Shown here: positions 26,666-34,320 of the stretch, one piece after another
Layout of the letters: each line of letters begins with the position of its first letter
How positions within the stretch are numbered: the stretch's first letter is position 1
Position numbers and translations under genes: made by a program
Notes under the pieces: generated by a model
Seen by the model: the letters and a program-made list of their open reading frames with translations, nothing else
Told to the model about the DNA's origin: nothing
The model's database searches: none
DNA from: Pseudomonadota bacterium
GTDB lineage: Bacteria > Bdellovibrionota_B > Oligoflexia > Oligoflexales > CAIYRB01
Assembly (NCBI GenBank): GCA_026390435.1
Contig: JAPLFY010000121.1
Location: 1-42,244, forward strand
Length of the DNA: 42,244 bases
Direction of reading: 5' to 3'

Positions 26666-28261
26666 CTAAGATTTTTCCCAGCGCTGCAATTCGGCCTGAA
26701 AACCACCCATATCAACCAACTGCGCAAATACCAGCTTGAGACCAAGCGCGCTCAGCCCAACGCGCGTCTCTGCTGGAAGTGGCGACAACCACACCAGACG
26801 ACCGCCGGGAGCAAGGTGCTCAGCCAACTTGGGAATCAGAGCCTCAAAGAGTTTGTGCAGAGATCCGCGATGAACGCGGCGACCCATGGGAGGGTTGGTT
26901 ATGGTCAGCGTTGGGCGGGGGCCATTCCAGGTCAGTGAGTCAGCCTCTGCCAATGTGACCAATTCGCTGCAGCCTGCTGCCGTTGTATTCGCGGACGCCG
27001 CGCTGAGAGCGCGAGGGTCCAAATCGGTGCCATAAAGAGCGGCAACCGGGCCCAGTTTATAGCGTTCAATAAGCTCACTGCCGGACCCGACAAAAGGATC
27101 CCAAACGCAGTCATCCGCGCGAACTCCGGCAACTCGCGCCAGTGCGGCAGCGATCGTCGGATGCGAGGCTGCCGGGACATCCTTGAGCCGATAAGTGAAA
27201 CGAGGATCGACCCAATTCTTCGGGATCAGTTCGAGGTAATTCTGCGGACCGACCCGACGCATGCCAACTTCCCAAACGCTTTCCGTCGGATCATTCACGA
27301 GGTCTGGACACTTTGTAGTGAGTTGCTGCGCTAGCTTCCACAGTTCGCCTTTGCTAGCTGAAGGCAAGTCAAGGCGGTAACGCACGGGGCCATTCGTTAA
27401 TGACTGTAGCAACGATAGCGCCGTTTGCGACGTTAGGGCCGCAATCAGATCAGAATGCTTTCCACCTCGCATGGGCAGAGGTAAGCTGATACGCAGCGCC
27501 AGGCGAAGTTGCCAAAACTCAGTCAACGGTCCGTCCTGTTGCACCGTGACTAAACCAGGTTCCGTTATCGCCACAGCGATAAAGCCGGCCGCGCGCGCCT
27601 CATCAGCAAGCAGACCTTCAAGACCAGCACGACAACTGAGCCACACCGTCTGAGTCTTCGCTAAGGGACGCTCTGCAGCTACTTCCCCACCCTCACGGCG
27701 ACTCAGTTCGCGAGCAATAATCAATTGAGCGCGCTGGTGTACATCTTCATTCTTCGAAATTTCACGCGCTGCCAACGCGGCTTTCGCTTTCTCTCCGCCC
27801 ACCTTGCCTAGCGAGCGTGTTGCTGCTCGCACCAACTCAGGACGGCTATCTTGTGCCAGAATATTCAGTAGTGCGTGCTCACTATCATCTCCGGGCAAGC
27901 GTCCAAGGGCAGTAATTGCATTGAGCTGAGTTTTCAAATCCGCATCGTTAACTAAAGTCAAAAGCAAATCTTTGAGTACCGGACTACTTGTTTGCTCGGC
28001 TAATTTTCCAGCTAAGCTGGTGAGTAGACCGCGCACTGGTCGCACGCTGTCAGGAATCACCCGCATAAGTGGGTCTGTAGATGCTGAACCCGCACGCAGC
28101 AAAGCACGCATGATATGCTTAGCATCAGCCTCGGCAGCCGTAGCAAGAAGCTGAAGCAGTAGCGGAATATCTTTCGCCCCCGGCGTAAATCCGGAGGATG
28201 CAACACGGCCCACCAATTCTACCGAACGCGACACCACCCCGGTCTCCAGATCTGACGTCAC
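26666..28261 (-). CDS. Fusion of HEAT-like repeats with a THUMP-type/UPF0020 RNA methyltransferase
   Basis: 531 residues from GTG 28261, which overlaps the TGA of the upstream gene (GTGA) and has AGGTGG four bases before it. An ATG at 28354 would give a 97-base overlap with no benefit. Residues about 20-180 are alpha-helical HEAT-like repeats (for example LKTQLNAITALGRL and ELVRAATRSLGKVG). A THUMP-like region follows (about 205-350). The Rossmann methyltransferase has motif I DPFVGSGSELIE (388-399) and motif IV NPPMG (456-460), the signature of RlmL/Trm14-type guanine-N2 methyltransferases. SAM-dependent RNA methylation is expected; the HEAT fusion is unusual and the target unknown. Its partner gene is the radical SAM protein. 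Confidence 0.82.
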   Translation of the reverse strand: MTSDLETGVVSRSVELVGRVASSGFTPGAKDIPLLLQLLATAAEADAKHIMRALLRAGSASTDPLMRVIPDSVRPVRGLLTSLAGKLAEQTSSPVLKDLLLTLVNDADLKTQLNAITALGRLPGDDSEHALLNILAQDSRPELVRAATRSLGKVGGEKAKAALAAREISKNEDVHQRAQLIIARELSRREGGEVAAERPLAKTQTVWLSCRAGLEGLLADEARAAGFIAVAITEPGLVTVQQDGPLTEFWQLRLALRISLPLPMRGGKHSDLIAALTSQTALSLLQSLTNGPVRYRLDLPSASKGELWKLAQQLTTKCPDLVNDPTESVWEVGMRRVGPQNYLELIPKNWVDPRFTYRLKDVPAASHPTIAAALARVAGVRADDCVWDPFVGSGSELIERYKLGPVAALYGTDLDPRALSAASANTTAAGCSELVTLAEADSLTWNGPRPTLTITNPPMGRRVHRGSLHKLFEALIPKLAEHLAPGGRLVWLSPLPAETRVGLSALGLKLVFAQLVDMGGFQAELQRWEKS

Positions 28262-30216
28262 TGCGCCACCTGCCGAAATCCTGCTTTGGCCTCCAAAGCT
28301 CGGCGAATTAGATTCTTCGATACGCTCGTTTTGGGCACTGGGAAGTCGAACCAAAATCTTACATCCTCATCCAGCGCAATGCCGTGCATGTAGTTATAAA
28401 CAGCTTTTCTCAGGCCAACGCCCAGAGCATCGTGATCGACAGCGGTAGGATCCACAAAGTCCAAGTCATTATGTGCAAAAGTCACCACTGGCATCGGCAA
28501 GAGCTCAATGCCGAAACGTGCCGGGTCTTTACCAATGGGGCTATGGGCCGTAACCGAGAACCTGTGCCAGAAAGCTGACGTCAAACATCCAGCTAAAAAC
28601 AACTGCCGGACGCGCTCAAGTGCGTCGACCGTCTCAGCCACGGTCTGTGACGGGAATCCGTACATTAAATAAGCGTGCACTAGTATACCGGCACTTTCCA
28701 AGGCATGCGTCACTCGGGCAACCTGCTCGACCGTGACGCCTTTATTCATCAACTTTAGCAGGCGATCAGACGCCACTTCAAGCCCGCCACTAACGGCGAC
28801 ACAGCCAGCTGCACGCATTTTGGCTGCAACTTGCGGCTGCGCGAAGGTCTTCTCAAAGCGCACATTACCCCACCAAGTAGATGATATTTGACGGGCGATG
28901 AGGCGCTCGGAGAGGGCTAACAAAGTCTTGGGCGGAGCCGCTTCATCAACGAAATGAAAGCCGCTTTGGCCGGTTTCTTCGATGATAGTCACCATACGAT
29001 CAGCGATCAGATCGGCAGCCTGCTCTTCATAAACTCCAATATAATTCAAACTAGTGTCGCAGAAATTACACGCTTTCCAGTAACAACCGTGGGCAAGCGT
29101 CAACTTGTTCCAGCGGCCATCGGACCAAATCCGATGCATTGGATTTAGCATTTCTAGCAGAGACAAATATTTTTCAATCGGCAATCCGTCATAAGTCGGT
29201 GTGCCGGCATCCTTCATCGGAATATCATGCTCAGTTGGTGCCGACTTAAATACCACGCGTCCATCTTCGCGGACATAAGTGCGCAGAAATCCATCTAGTC
29301 CTCGCTCACCGCGCAGATGCTCGAGGATACATTGTATCGGCCTTTCGCCGTCGTCCAACGTGATGAAATCAACGTAATCGAAGATGCGAGGCTCACTGAG
29401 CGAACGCAGCTCCGTGTTCACATAGCCGCCACCCATCAGAATCTTCGTCTCAGGACTAATGCGGCGCACCGTTTGCGCTATCCGCAATGCTCCGTAGACG
29501 TTGCCAGGAAATGGCACCGTAAGTCCGATCACAGTGGGCTGATGCTTGGCAACGAGATCCTCAGTGATCGCCATCAACATGTTGTCGATGAGCGTGGGCT
29601 GTGCAGCCAGAGCTGCAGCCAATGGTTCAAAACTCGGTGCGCTAGCGGCTAATTTTTCACCGTATCGCGACAGAGTAAAATGTTTGTCTACGCCGTCATG
29701 GACCACATCTGCAAGATCGTCCAAATAGAGCGTCGCTATGTGCTTAGCCCGGTCCTGCACGCCAAGTGCGCCAAAAGCCCAAGCTAATGGATCATCGGTA
29801 CCATGGGCTGAATACTGCTGCATCGCCAGGATGCTGCGTGGGCCGCTGGGTAAAAAATCACCGCCAGCGATGCGCATCGCTAAAGTCGGATCACGTCCTT
29901 GCAGAAATCGCACGACAGGCTCGACAGTCCGTTCAAACTCGGCCTCATGGTCGAGAAAGAACTGAACAGACGCCGGTATCAGCATCTTGCGCTTGCCACG
30001 TGGCGCCTTTTCCCCAGCGCCTTCAAACTTCAGTTTCAACTCCGCAGCTATCCGCTGCAATCCCGAGCGGCAAAATAAACGCAGTACCAGCTCTAAGGCT
30101 GGATCGGCCTGACGCGCGTCATACCCCCGTGACCGCAACAGCCCTGTCAGGTAGGCAGTGGCAGGGTACGGGGTATTCAGCTGAGTCATTGGTGGAGTGA
30201 GGCATAAGACGCGCAT
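28258..30216 (-). CDS. B12-binding-domain radical SAM protein
   Basis: 652 residues from ATG 30216 (MRVLCLTPPMTQLNTP), the typical start of this family; an upstream GTG at 30297 is also in frame and neither has a clear ribosome-binding site. A cobalamin-binding-like Rossmann region lies at about 200-310 (PTVIGLTVPFPGN and KILMGGGYVNTE). The iron-sulfur motif is HGCYWKACNFC, with Cys378, Cys383 and Cys386: CX4CX2C instead of the usual CX3CX2C. A radical SAM barrel follows (GGLEVASDRLLKLMNKGVT). Members often do methyl transfers or rearrangements, but no product is assignable. The stop overlaps the start of the HEAT-methyltransferase gene, so the two likely act on one target or pathway. Confidence 0.87.
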   Translation of the reverse strand: MRVLCLTPPMTQLNTPYPATAYLTGLLRSRGYDARQADPALELVLRLFCRSGLQRIAAELKLKFEGAGEKAPRGKRKMLIPASVQFFLDHEAEFERTVEPVVRFLQGRDPTLAMRIAGGDFLPSGPRSILAMQQYSAHGTDDPLAWAFGALGVQDRAKHIATLYLDDLADVVHDGVDKHFTLSRYGEKLAASAPSFEPLAAALAAQPTLIDNMLMAITEDLVAKHQPTVIGLTVPFPGNVYGALRIAQTVRRISPETKILMGGGYVNTELRSLSEPRIFDYVDFITLDDGERPIQCILEHLRGERGLDGFLRTYVREDGRVVFKSAPTEHDIPMKDAGTPTYDGLPIEKYLSLLEMLNPMHRIWSDGRWNKLTLAHGCYWKACNFCDTSLNYIGVYEEQAADLIADRMVTIIEETGQSGFHFVDEAAPPKTLLALSERLIARQISSTWWGNVRFEKTFAQPQVAAKMRAAGCVAVSGGLEVASDRLLKLMNKGVTVEQVARVTHALESAGILVHAYLMYGFPSQTVAETVDALERVRQLFLAGCLTSAFWHRFSVTAHSPIGKDPARFGIELLPMPVVTFAHNDLDFVDPTAVDHDALGVGLRKAVYNYMHGIALDEDVRFWFDFPVPKTSVSKNLIRRALEAKAGFRQVAQ

Positions 30217-30342
30217 GCGGCACGAATTACCATAGTCAACATGACGAAGTCCACGCCCGCGTGAGGGTCTTAACTTACTGAATTCGCGCGCGATCACTAA
30301 AGCGTTCGCTGTTTAACTAAATAACCTTGAGCTTCCGGACAC

Positions 30343-30369
30343 TTAAGTTAAATGGTTGGGGGCCGATAG
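30343..30369 (+). promoter_or_regulatory. Sigma-28 (FliA) flagellar promoter
   Basis: TTAAGTTA (30343-30350) matches the -35 consensus TAAAGTTT at six of eight positions. After exactly 11 bases, GCCGATAG (30362-30369) matches the -10 consensus GCCGATAA at seven of eight. Transcription would start near 30376, 34 bases before the ATG at 30410. Downstream genes encode a chemoreceptor-like protein and flagellin, both usual sigma-28 targets. Confidence 0.82.
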
Positions 30370-30409
30370 CCTATGGACGGATGAGGCCTATCCAAAGGGA
30401 GGACTTTGC

Positions 30410-32158
30410 ATGAAATCAGTCCAACTCCAGGATCAGCGAGCGATCGACAAATCGCCTAAGCTGCTTGGGTTAGCGGCAGTACCTGCCGCGGTACTCGCTT
30501 TAACCAGTTTCGCTATTGTCAGCGACTTAGCCACGGTCGATCTTTTAGGGCTGACCCGAACCGGTGAATTCTCAAGCGTTATTAGGGATTTAACAGATCT
30601 TCCCGTTAATTTTACGGTGATTCCGGCTGATACCCTGAGGGCCACCACAGCCCGGGTGGCTGAGACTCTTAATGGAATGATTCTAGTTCCAAGACTGGTA
30701 GCTCAGCTCCTGGTTGGGTTAAATCTGGCAATCATTGGCCTCTACGGTGCAACAAGTTTCAGTCGTCGCCTGGCACAATTTCGCCGTGATCGGGAACACA
30801 AACGTCTGACTGTAGCCACTGATACCGCCGCTGAGACTGAAGCTTCCCCTCAACTCAGCGAAAGTCAGTCGGACTCTGCAGCAAAAATAGAAGCCGAAAC
30901 AGAATTGGCACCAGTACAAAATTCGACTGCCGCTGTTGTCGCTGTATCGGACGTGGCCGGGGCTCTATTTGAAGCAAACAAAAGACTCAATATCCTAAGG
31001 CATCAGGGACAAGAATATGCCAATCAAGCCAGTGCTGCACGGGGGGAGTGGAGTGCTATCGGCACGCAGCTGTGGCACATACGCCAACTGCAAGAACGCA
31101 GCATCGACACCGGCCACACCATGGGTAAATCCATTGGTGCATTGCTCCAGAACTTCAAGGACGCAATGAGTCTGGAAGTATCTCTGGCTCACCGTATTGG
31201 CATGGTGAGTACCTACCTCGGAGAGATAGATAACTACGCCAGCGTCGCAGATCAGCTCACAAACGAAACAAGCGGTGAATTTGCGACATTTAGGACCGAC
31301 TTAGGTAGCACGCTGGCGCTGGTTACCGCACTCACAAGCCGCACCCAAGAGATACTCAGCGTCGTTGCGTCGATGGAAGACGTTGCCGAACAAATAAATC
31401 TAGTTGCGCTCAATTCCTCGATCCAATCGGCGCGCGCTGGCGATCCAGGCCAAGGTGAAAGCTTCGCAGCCTTCGCGACCGAGGTCAGCCGACTCTCCAT
31501 GAGTTCCAGCTCTTCCATCCGCAGCATCAGCTCGCTGCTCATTGCCATTAAAAATGAGGGCGAACAGGCTTCAGTGCGCCTCCTTAGTGGCGTCCAAACG
31601 CTTAGCAAAGCCAGCGACACCATCACCAGATTACGCCATCATCAATCGGCCAAACTTATCGCCACAAACCGAGTCAATGACGATGTAGAAGCCATATCAA
31701 ATGATCTGGGTTTGTTGGTGGATGTACTGAACGCGGCACGAAAACAAAGCGGAGTCATCAGCAGCAACAGTGAGGCTTTGAACAAAACGCAACAATATTG
31801 TGCAGAAACTTGTACTAGACTTAGCAGCGAAGTACGTCATGCAGCAGCGAGTTCGGATCGTGTGGCTCAGTTGTTGTCGCGCCAATCTTACTCCATTAAC
31901 CACTGCGAAAACCTTCTCGATGGGGCCGCAGTAGTCACTCGCGACATGTCACAATTTGACAGCAAAAACTTAGGTCGTTGGAACTCCAGCCGATCGACTG
32001 TGCGCACTGCCAGCCTAAGTACGTTCGCCGGCCAAAACTCGAAGTCACAAGCCAAGGTCGATCGGCATACACAACTAGCTCTACACATCGTCAAAGCGGA
32101 CCCATCCACTCAGCCGATGACTATTGCAAACCAAACTCCCATCAGGGGTGAGGCATAG
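30410..32158 (+). CDS. Divergent methyl-accepting chemotaxis-like transmembrane protein
   Basis: 582 residues from ATG 30410, with GGGAGG seven bases upstream; an in-frame ATG at 30356 lies upstream of the promoter's -10 box and is excluded. Membrane helices lie at about 18-38 and 93-115, with about 50 periplasmic residues between. An acidic linker (about 130-175) stands where a HAMP domain is expected, and none is seen. The cytoplasmic part is a helical coil with a recognisable receptor hairpin tip at about 323-363, NLVALNSSIQSARAGDPGQG. The usual Glu of NAAIEAARAGE is Gln here (Gln339) and the adjacent residues differ. It may be a receptor with altered CheA/CheW coupling. The flagellin starts one base after its stop. 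Confidence 0.82.
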   Translation: MKSVQLQDQRAIDKSPKLLGLAAVPAAVLALTSFAIVSDLATVDLLGLTRTGEFSSVIRDLTDLPVNFTVIPADTLRATTARVAETLNGMILVPRLVAQLLVGLNLAIIGLYGATSFSRRLAQFRRDREHKRLTVATDTAAETEASPQLSESQSDSAAKIEAETELAPVQNSTAAVVAVSDVAGALFEANKRLNILRHQGQEYANQASAARGEWSAIGTQLWHIRQLQERSIDTGHTMGKSIGALLQNFKDAMSLEVSLAHRIGMVSTYLGEIDNYASVADQLTNETSGEFATFRTDLGSTLALVTALTSRTQEILSVVASMEDVAEQINLVALNSSIQSARAGDPGQGESFAAFATEVSRLSMSSSSSIRSISSLLIAIKNEGEQASVRLLSGVQTLSKASDTITRLRHHQSAKLIATNRVNDDVEAISNDLGLLVDVLNAARKQSGVISSNSEALNKTQQYCAETCTRLSSEVRHAAASSDRVAQLLSRQSYSINHCENLLDGAAVVTRDMSQFDSKNLGRWNSSRSTVRTASLSTFAGQNSKSQAKVDRHTQLALHIVKADPSTQPMTIANQTPIRGEA

Positions 32159-32159
32159 A

Positions 32160-33095
32160 TTGGCATTCAATATTAAAGATAGGTCACTTGAACTAAGACT
32201 GGAGCGCCACGTAAACAGCGCTCAGCGGGACGTCTCGGATTCATTCGAGCGTTTAAGTTCTGGCACGATCTTTACGTCCAATCACCCAAAGCCGTCAGAA
32301 AGAGCGCTCGCTGAAGGACTTGAATTCAAGCTCAGGGGACTATCGGCAGCGAAGCGCAATGTCAATATAGCGATAAACTTTGTACAAACCGGAGAATCAA
32401 GCCTTTCTGAGGTCAGCAATATCATTCAGAGACTAAAAGAGATTAATGTCTCTGCAGCTACCACCACGTTGAGTAATCGCGACCGCGCTTTTCTTTTTGT
32501 CGAATATCAAGCATTACACGACGAAATTAACCGGGTTGCCGAAACCACTGAGTTCAATGGCATCCCGCTGCTTAATGGTAATTCGCCTAAGGTGCCTGAG
32601 TCCTTAGTCCTGCGCGTCGGTGATCCAGCGCGCGCTGGCAACAGCGATGGTGCCGGCGAAGATTTAAATATCATCGAGTTCAAAGACCTGAAGCAGGTAG
32701 TAGCCACAACCGAAGGCCTCGGACTTAAATCAGCGGCTGACTTACTCGCTAACATGACTGATAACGGAATAAGCCTCGAAGACGCGCGAAATATGCTTGA
32801 AGCCACCGATTCAGATAAATTTAGCTCAGCCTATGATGAGGCTCTGGATACGCTTGCGTCGCACAGAGCCTTGTTCGGCTCCATACAGACGCGATTAAAT
32901 CGAGCCGTGGATTTCATTGACGTCTATCAGGAAAACATTGCAGCCGCGAAATCATCAATCGCCGATGTTGATTACGCGGTTGAAGCTGCAGCTCTCGCGG
33001 AGTCAAGAATTCGTCTGCAAGCGGGCACTGCTATGCTAGCACAAAGTAATATCAGTTCAACCCACGCCCTACAGCTACTCAACAATCTGATTTAA
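32160..33095 (+). CDS. Divergent flagellin
   Basis: 311 residues from TTG 32160, with GTGAGG six bases upstream; an in-frame ATG at 32124 would overlap the previous gene and lack the flagellin N-terminus. The protein starts AFNIKDRSLELRLERHV in place of the usual AxxINTNxxAL, followed by the D0/D1 core SFERLSSGTIF, GLSAAKRNVNIAINFVQTGESSLSEV and FNGIPLLNG. A short middle (about 150-230) replaces the variable domain. The C-terminal D1/D0 region ends AGTAMLAQSNISSTHALQLLNNLI, a clear flagellin end. Extracellular filament subunit. It is translationally linked to the receptor-like gene and driven by sigma-28 promoter 30343-30369. Substitutions such as SNHPKPSERALAEGL for SAADDAAGLAI make it an atypical or minor flagellin. 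Confidence 0.9.
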   Translation: MAFNIKDRSLELRLERHVNSAQRDVSDSFERLSSGTIFTSNHPKPSERALAEGLEFKLRGLSAAKRNVNIAINFVQTGESSLSEVSNIIQRLKEINVSAATTTLSNRDRAFLFVEYQALHDEINRVAETTEFNGIPLLNGNSPKVPESLVLRVGDPARAGNSDGAGEDLNIIEFKDLKQVVATTEGLGLKSAADLLANMTDNGISLEDARNMLEATDSDKFSSAYDEALDTLASHRALFGSIQTRLNRAVDFIDVYQENIAAAKSSIADVDYAVEAAALAESRIRLQAGTAMLAQSNISSTHALQLLNNLI

Positions 33096-33140
33096 TCAGT
33101 ATCTGAAGTTATCGAACCCGAGGCAAAAAATGCCGCACTG

Positions 33141-34262
33141 TCACTCTTCCCGCTTAGCTTTTTCTTCCTGAATTTTTTGCTGCCAACGCTTTGCGTGCTG
33201 TAGCACAATCCCTTCACCTAACAAGCTTAGCTTACTTGAGTTGGCGGCAAGACTGCGGGAGAAAGTCGAAGCAGGCTCTCGGTCAAGCGCTTCATCTGGC
33301 TGCAAAAGCGCAAAAGCCGCCGCAGCTGCCTGCCCGACTTCACTGGTCTCGGCCACTCCAGCTTGAACTGCCTGAAGCAAAGCTCCCAGATATTTTTGGG
33401 TCATACCGTAATGATTGTGAAAGCTGCGCACCAAAGGCCACATTTGAGTGACAGGTAAGACACCTCGGACCATGAGTAGTAGAGCAGCCTGAAAAAAATT
33501 ATCGAATTGGTGCACGATATCAGTGAGCGGTGGCTCCTCTGGCAAGAAATAACCCGGAACGTTTCGTATTAACACAGTATCAATTCGCGCTCCGTTGCGT
33601 GCCAATATCCCCTGCGCCAAATCAGCGGCAACATCGGATTCGACACCAGCGTGCTCGAGATAAAGGCGATACCCCGTCTCACTCAGCTGGCCATCCAGCA
33701 GGAGTTTGATGCCAGTGTAAATATAGGCATCTTGTTCTGCATTATCGCCAATTAAGACAAATCGCGCATTAGGCCCAGCACCCGCAATCAAATTCAAAAT
33801 GGCGAGTGACTTATAGGCAACATGCTGCCGGAGCAAGTCCATGCGGCCCATACGGATGTTATAAGCCTGATCTTTGAACGTCTCCGAACTCCAATCAAGC
33901 CCGTCCATCGTCATCTTCTCTGCCAACACTGAGCGCAGCTGAGGCGGCGACGATGACACAAAATGTAGACAGCGTGGGAATTCTCCGTCCGTCGGCAACG
34001 GCGCCGCTAGATCACCCCAGCGCGCAAGTTCTAAAACTTCAGATGCACCAGCCACTGTAACCTTGTCGGCTGCAGCCTCAAAGGCGATGCGAGCCATCCG
34101 GAGGACACTCTCAAACTCGGTCTCTAGATAGGTTTTATCGATATCGCAAACAATATGAATGCCGCCCTTGTCACAGGACTCATGCCGCCGCGTATCAACT
34201 AGGCGCGCCAACTTATAAGACTGTTGCCTCGTTCGCCTTAAACTGCGCCAAAAACTCACCAT
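33141..34262 (-). CDS. App1-like (DUF2183) phosphatase, HAD type
   Basis: 373 residues. The HAD-type acid phosphatase motif DIDKT (40-44) has nucleophile Asp40 and Asp42. Then come FVSSSPPQLRS (motif II, about 126-136) and FVLIGDNAEQDAYIY (motif III/IV, about 200-214), the arrangement of the catalytic domain in yeast App1 phosphatidate phosphatase and bacterial DUF2183 proteins. No signal peptide is seen. About 130 C-terminal residues are helical and unassigned. ATG 34262 is preceded by a G-rich AGGGGGG box. It lies 58 bases after nadB on the same strand, so it may be co-transcribed. Lipid phosphatase activity is inferred from the family only. Confidence 0.8.
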   Translation of the reverse strand: MVSFWRSLRRTRQQSYKLARLVDTRRHESCDKGGIHIVCDIDKTYLETEFESVLRMARIAFEAAADKVTVAGASEVLELARWGDLAAPLPTDGEFPRCLHFVSSSPPQLRSVLAEKMTMDGLDWSSETFKDQAYNIRMGRMDLLRQHVAYKSLAILNLIAGAGPNARFVLIGDNAEQDAYIYTGIKLLLDGQLSETGYRLYLEHAGVESDVAADLAQGILARNGARIDTVLIRNVPGYFLPEEPPLTDIVHQFDNFFQAALLLMVRGVLPVTQMWPLVRSFHNHYGMTQKYLGALLQAVQAGVAETSEVGQAAAAAFALLQPDEALDREPASTFSRSLAANSSKLSLLGEGIVLQHAKRWQQKIQEEKAKREE

Positions 34263-34320
34263 CAGTGCCCCCCTACTCTATGATGACCGCATCCGAGGCA
34301 TCACGAAAGGGTAAATATGG

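Noticed and set aside
28262-28354. N-terminal extension of the HEAT-methyltransferase from ATG 28354
   Set aside because: It would overlap the radical SAM gene by 97 bases; GTG 28261 has a ribosome-binding site and a GTGA overlap.
30356-30409. Upstream ATG 30356 for the receptor-like protein
   Set aside because: It lies before the -10 box of the sigma-28 promoter and lacks a ribosome-binding site; ATG 30410 has GGGAGG at seven bases.
33110-33135. GGCA/TGCC hairpin between the flagellin and App1-like genes
   Set aside because: Only four base pairs with an A-rich loop; insufficient for a terminator call.
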